Below the pieces are notes generated by a model, which ran no database searches, was not told the origin of the DNA, and was given only the letters and a program-made list of their open reading frames with translations. This document shows, in pieces, positions 31,440 through 33,676 of a stretch of DNA of 33,676 bases. Every line of letters starts with the position of its first letter. Within the stretch, counting starts at the first letter, position 1. This DNA is from Elusimicrobiota bacterium (GTDB lineage Bacteria > Elusimicrobiota > Elusimicrobia > Elusimicrobiales > UBA9959). The position numbers and the translations under genes were made by a program. Location of the stretch: positions 1 through 33,676 of the forward strand of contig JAHJSU010000023.1 in NCBI GenBank assembly GCA_018829985.1, given 5' to 3'.

Positions 31440-32501
31440 CTACTCTTCCGGTTTTACACGCGGCGTATTGAGAGAGTCTTCATAGAGGCGTTCCAGCAGA
31501 TTGGCGACGGCCGGCACCGACATATTGAAGTTTACATGGTCGTACGCCATTTTGGATATGGCATGGCAGAGCTGGGGGTTCTCGATAAGATGGATTATTG
31601 ATTGGACGTACGCGTCGGCGTTGCCGGGTTCCACCAGCAGCCCGTTGCGTTCATGCACGGTGTAATCGCTCAGGCCCCGCACGCGCGGAATGACGCAGGC
31701 CACACCCGAGGCCTGGGCCTCGACAAGGGCCATTGACAATCCGTCGCGGACGGAAGTCTTCACGAATATATGCATCATGGCCATGACTTCCGGGATGTCG
31801 TTGCGCTCCCAGAGCACGTCCACTTTGTGACTGATGCCAAGCCCCCGGGCCATCTCCCTTATTTTATCGTCCCGCAAGCCCACCACCATAAAATTGGTTT
31901 CCGGCAGCGCCGCCAGGACCGTTTTGGCCACTTTGAGAAAGAACTCCTGCTCTTTAAGCGTGTGGTCCATGCTTATCACGCCGACTTTATACGGCCTTTT
32001 CAGGAACATGGCGGGCTTGATCAGCATGGCGCTTTCCCAGCGGCCGATATTTATGGCGGGCGGCACGACAAAAGTCCTGGCCGAAGCTATGACGGCTCTG
32101 CAAAAGTCATCCTGCACCGAGGGGCACGAGGCGATAAACCTCGTGACATAGGGCTCAAAAACCTTAAGCCGCTCAAGGGTCTTGGGACCGCCCAGCTTTA
32201 TCTGGCTCATGAATATTCTTGTGCTGGCCGATACTTTCTTTAACAGCATGACATTAGCCGAAGCGCAGTCGTAGATATGGATTATATCGTAAAGCGACTC
32301 TTCAAAGAAGCCAAGCCTCGCCCTGATGTTTAAAGCTCTGACGGCGAGCTTGTATTTCTGCGCTTCGCCGTAGAGCTTCGTATCGTCGGGACACATCAGG
32401 ATGACATTATGGCCTATCTTCTGCAGCTGGACCGACATATGCAGGGCCTGATAGGCCACTATGTCCCAGTCGCGGGAATCCAGGATATTGAGAATGTTCA
32501 T
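31440..32501 (-). CDS. GT4-family glycosyltransferase
   Basis: GT-B fold enzyme using a nucleotide sugar, 353 residues, cytoplasmic or membrane-associated. The C-terminal half has the GT4 pattern: YKVGVISMDHTLKEQEFFLK, NFMVVGLRDDKI, VDVLWERNDIPEVMAMMHIF, then RDGLSMALVEAQASGVACVI (donor-binding E-x7-E region) and NGLLVEPGNADAYV. The N-terminal half (MNILNILDSRDWDIVAYQAL) matches the acceptor domain. ATG 32501 gives the family N-terminus; an upstream ATG (32552) lies inside the mobile element. Acceptor and sugar are unknown; no other sugar genes adjoin. Confidence 0.88.
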   Translation of the reverse strand: MNILNILDSRDWDIVAYQALHMSVQLQKIGHNVILMCPDDTKLYGEAQKYKLAVRALNIRARLGFFEESLYDIIHIYDCASANVMLLKKVSASTRIFMSQIKLGGPKTLERLKVFEPYVTRFIASCPSVQDDFCRAVIASARTFVVPPAINIGRWESAMLIKPAMFLKRPYKVGVISMDHTLKEQEFFLKVAKTVLAALPETNFMVVGLRDDKIREMARGLGISHKVDVLWERNDIPEVMAMMHIFVKTSVRDGLSMALVEAQASGVACVIPRVRGLSDYTVHERNGLLVEPGNADAYVQSIIHLIENPQLCHAISKMAYDHVNFNMSVPAVANLLERLYEDSLNTPRVKPEE

Positions 32502-32510
32502 AATTACTTC

Positions 32511-32646
32511 GTAAATATTCGGTGAACCCGTTATTTGCTCCTGTAGTGGCAAAGCTTGCTTTGCCCTTTTACGCAGAGCAAGCTCTGCAACTACATATAA
32601 GGCGACAAGAACCTACGAAAGATACACGGGTTTACCGAATATTTAC
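32511..32646. mobile_element. Miniature inverted-repeat element with exact 8-bp target duplication
   Basis: Ends 32511-32531 (GTAAATATTCGGTGAACC...) and 32626-32646 are complementary at 20 of 21 bases. Both are flanked by ATTACTTC (32503-32510 and 32647-32654), an exact target duplication. Inside are two self-palindromes, GGCAAAGC-TT-GCTTTGCC (32548) and GCAGAGC-AA-GCTCTGC (32573), framed by GTAG/CTAC. No coding capacity. The left duplication starts one base from the glycosyltransferase start codon. Confidence 0.88.
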
Positions 32647-32654
32647 ATTACTTC

Positions 32655-32714
32655 AGTCTAAAGTCTAGAGTCTAAAGTGTAGAGATATTAAGCTGTTTAC
32701 TTTAGACTCTCCAC
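32655..32714. repeat. AGTCTAAAGT-word hairpin
   Basis: AGTCTAAAGT, then CTAGAGTCTAAAGTGTAGAG; a perfect 12-base stem AGAGTCTAAAGT (32667-32678) with ACTTTAGACTCT (32699-32710). CTCTCCAC words recur at 32771-32778. It directly follows the mobile element's target duplication. Confidence 0.85.
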
Positions 32715-32777
32715 CTGTTAGATACGGTTGAATTGTGTCGCTTCGCTCCACCCTCGACTTGTGTTATTTACTCTCCA

Positions 32778-33542
32778 CTATCTGTACAATAGTTCGCCGC
32801 GTTCAAGTTTCGCTATCTCTTTTTTAGCGTTTTCAATATAAAAAGGGTCCCGCGTCGCGCCAAGAATGCTCTTATATATTTTATAGGCTGCCGCGTGATT
32901 GCCGGCTTTTTTATTCAGGAAAGCCGCAAGCTGGCGTATCATGACGGGGCAGTCCGGCTCCTCCAGGAGCGGCGCTATAAGCTGCGCCACCTTAGCCGGA
33001 TTTTTCGCCTTGCTGTAGCCGATCGCGGCCAGTATGCGCACATATTTCCATTCCTTCGGCGTATAGATAAGCGCCCAGTTCACAAGGCTTATCGCTTCCT
33101 CCGGCCTTGACAGATTAAAGGCGAGCGAGGCGGCGGCGTAAAGCCCCGCGTTCAAAAAATAAGGATCAAGCGACAAAATATGTCTTGCGTAGCCCAGGAA
33201 TTGGGGATACCTGCCCTCGCCGAAATGTATGCCTTCGCAGCGGTGGCCCTTATGGTAATGCACGCCCGCTTTATGCCCGTGCGGTTCTTCGCCGATATCA
33301 AATTCCATTTCAAGCTCGGACGTGCCGTAATACTGCATCATCCGCACGAACCAGACATCGGCCGCCAGCCTTCTTAAGCCGAGCGAAAGCGCCAGGGCGT
33401 CTTCGGCGGCGCTGGCCCTGACTTCCTTTATAAGATTGGCCGGCGGGAACGGCGAACTGTAGCTTTTGAACGCCCAGGTGCCGGCGAAAAACAGCGCGCA
33501 GGCCCCAAGCGTAGGGAGAATCAGGTAAAGGTGTTTTCGCAT
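32778..33542 (-). CDS. Membrane-anchored TPR-like protein with His-rich loop
   Basis: 254 residues: one N-terminal membrane anchor (YLILPTLGACALFFAGTWAF), then helical pairs typical of tetratricopeptide-like repeats (FLGYARHILSLDPYFLNAGL; PEEAISLVNWALIYTPKEWK; NHAAAYKIYKSILGATRDPF). Between anchor and repeats is a His-rich segment, H88, H90, H95, H97, H100 and H106 with C102, which might bind metal. I know no function. ATG 33542 fits the anchor; the frame continues upstream only through the 53-base tandem repeat. The role is perhaps scaffolding on the outer face of the inner membrane. Confidence 0.7.
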   Translation of the reverse strand: MRKHLYLILPTLGACALFFAGTWAFKSYSSPFPPANLIKEVRASAAEDALALSLGLRRLAADVWFVRMMQYYGTSELEMEFDIGEEPHGHKAGVHYHKGHRCEGIHFGEGRYPQFLGYARHILSLDPYFLNAGLYAAASLAFNLSRPEEAISLVNWALIYTPKEWKYVRILAAIGYSKAKNPAKVAQLIAPLLEEPDCPVMIRQLAAFLNKKAGNHAAAYKIYKSILGATRDPFYIENAKKEIAKLERGELLYR

Positions 33543-33557
33543 TGTATCGTTACCACT

Positions 33558-33676
33558 CAGCCACAAAGTCACAAAGGCACGAAGGCAATCAGATAAGAAA
33601 TCGTTTAATCCAGCCACAAAGTCACAAAGGCACGAAGGCAATCAGATAAGAAATCGTTTAATCCAGCCACAAAGTC
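33558..33676. repeat. 53-base tandem repeat at the window edge
   Basis: CAGCCACAAAGTCACAAAGG begins at 33558, 33611 and 33664; the 53-base period is exact over the two full copies and the third runs off the end. Copies show no variable spacer between units. Confidence 0.97.

Noticed and set aside
33558-33676. CRISPR array
   Set aside because: The units are identical throughout their 53-base period with no unique spacers, and no cas gene is nearby.
1-33676. tRNA, rRNA, known riboswitches and phage genes
   Set aside because: I looked for conserved tRNA arms, rRNA segments and riboswitch cores by eye and found none that I could support; weakly folded RNAs could be missed.

Overview
The window reads as one stretch of a GC-rich, double-membraned bacterial genome, probably from an environmental lineage. 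The Gram-negative envelope is seen directly: a TolC-type outer-membrane channel, several lipoboxes, a PorV/PorQ-like outer-membrane protein and an AmpG-like muropeptide carrier. The pilin-like protein ending in a GGWGYVND...C.H.D..G.WW pattern, a FlgD-like C-terminal domain on a secreted C10 protease, and repeat-rich spacers all resemble what I know from Elusimicrobiota. That assignment is an inference (moderate to low confidence); no rRNA or tRNA gene is visible to settle it.

Layout. 1-5957 (+): heavy-metal (probably Cu/Ag) efflux operon: truncated CusA-type RND pump, CusC/TolC channel, CusB adaptor with metal-binding and DUF3347 domains, and a secreted YHS/metal-binding protein. 6074-8598 (+): a sulfur operon behind a good sigma-70-type promoter: CymR-like Rrf2 regulator, cysteine synthase, ThiF/MoeB-rhodanese fusion; then xdhC and a frameshifted small gene. 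9966-11779 (-): secreted zincin and PPC lipoprotein. 12054-17489: AEC transporter (-), AI-2E/PerM-type permease (+), AmpG-like carrier (+), CDF zinc exporter (-), one-cluster ferredoxin (-). 17880-22794 (-): a complete CUT1 sugar ABC importer (lipoprotein, two permeases, ATPase). 22956-23731: a small membrane protein (-) and a DUF2914 protein (+), divergent. 23747-26285 (-): a duplicated DUF1538 membrane protein translationally coupled to two tandem PII-like proteins. 26729-27774 (+): a degenerate nuclease-like protein and a pilin-like protein. 28167-31257 (+): a visibly AT-richer pair, C10 protease and PorV-like protein. 31440-33542 (-): a GT4 glycosyltransferase and a membrane-anchored TPR-like protein.

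The most unusual content lies between the genes. Nearly every spacer holds inverted repeats. At least two are small transposon-like elements with perfect terminal inverted repeats or nearly so, and exact 8-bp target duplications (11798-11988, TTAAGTAT; 32511-32646, ATTACTTC). A third (12974-13184) has a 7/8 duplication, and a fourth (27880-28150) shares the first one's terminal repeat. All four sit within about 20 bp upstream of a start codon, which suggests a family of non-coding mobile elements targeting translation-start regions. Other spacers hold hairpins built of short 'words' whose order differs between the two arms. One 7-bp word repeat runs through the signal peptide of the sugar-binding lipoprotein and could phase-vary it.

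All calls come from reading the sequence by eye; no database search was run.
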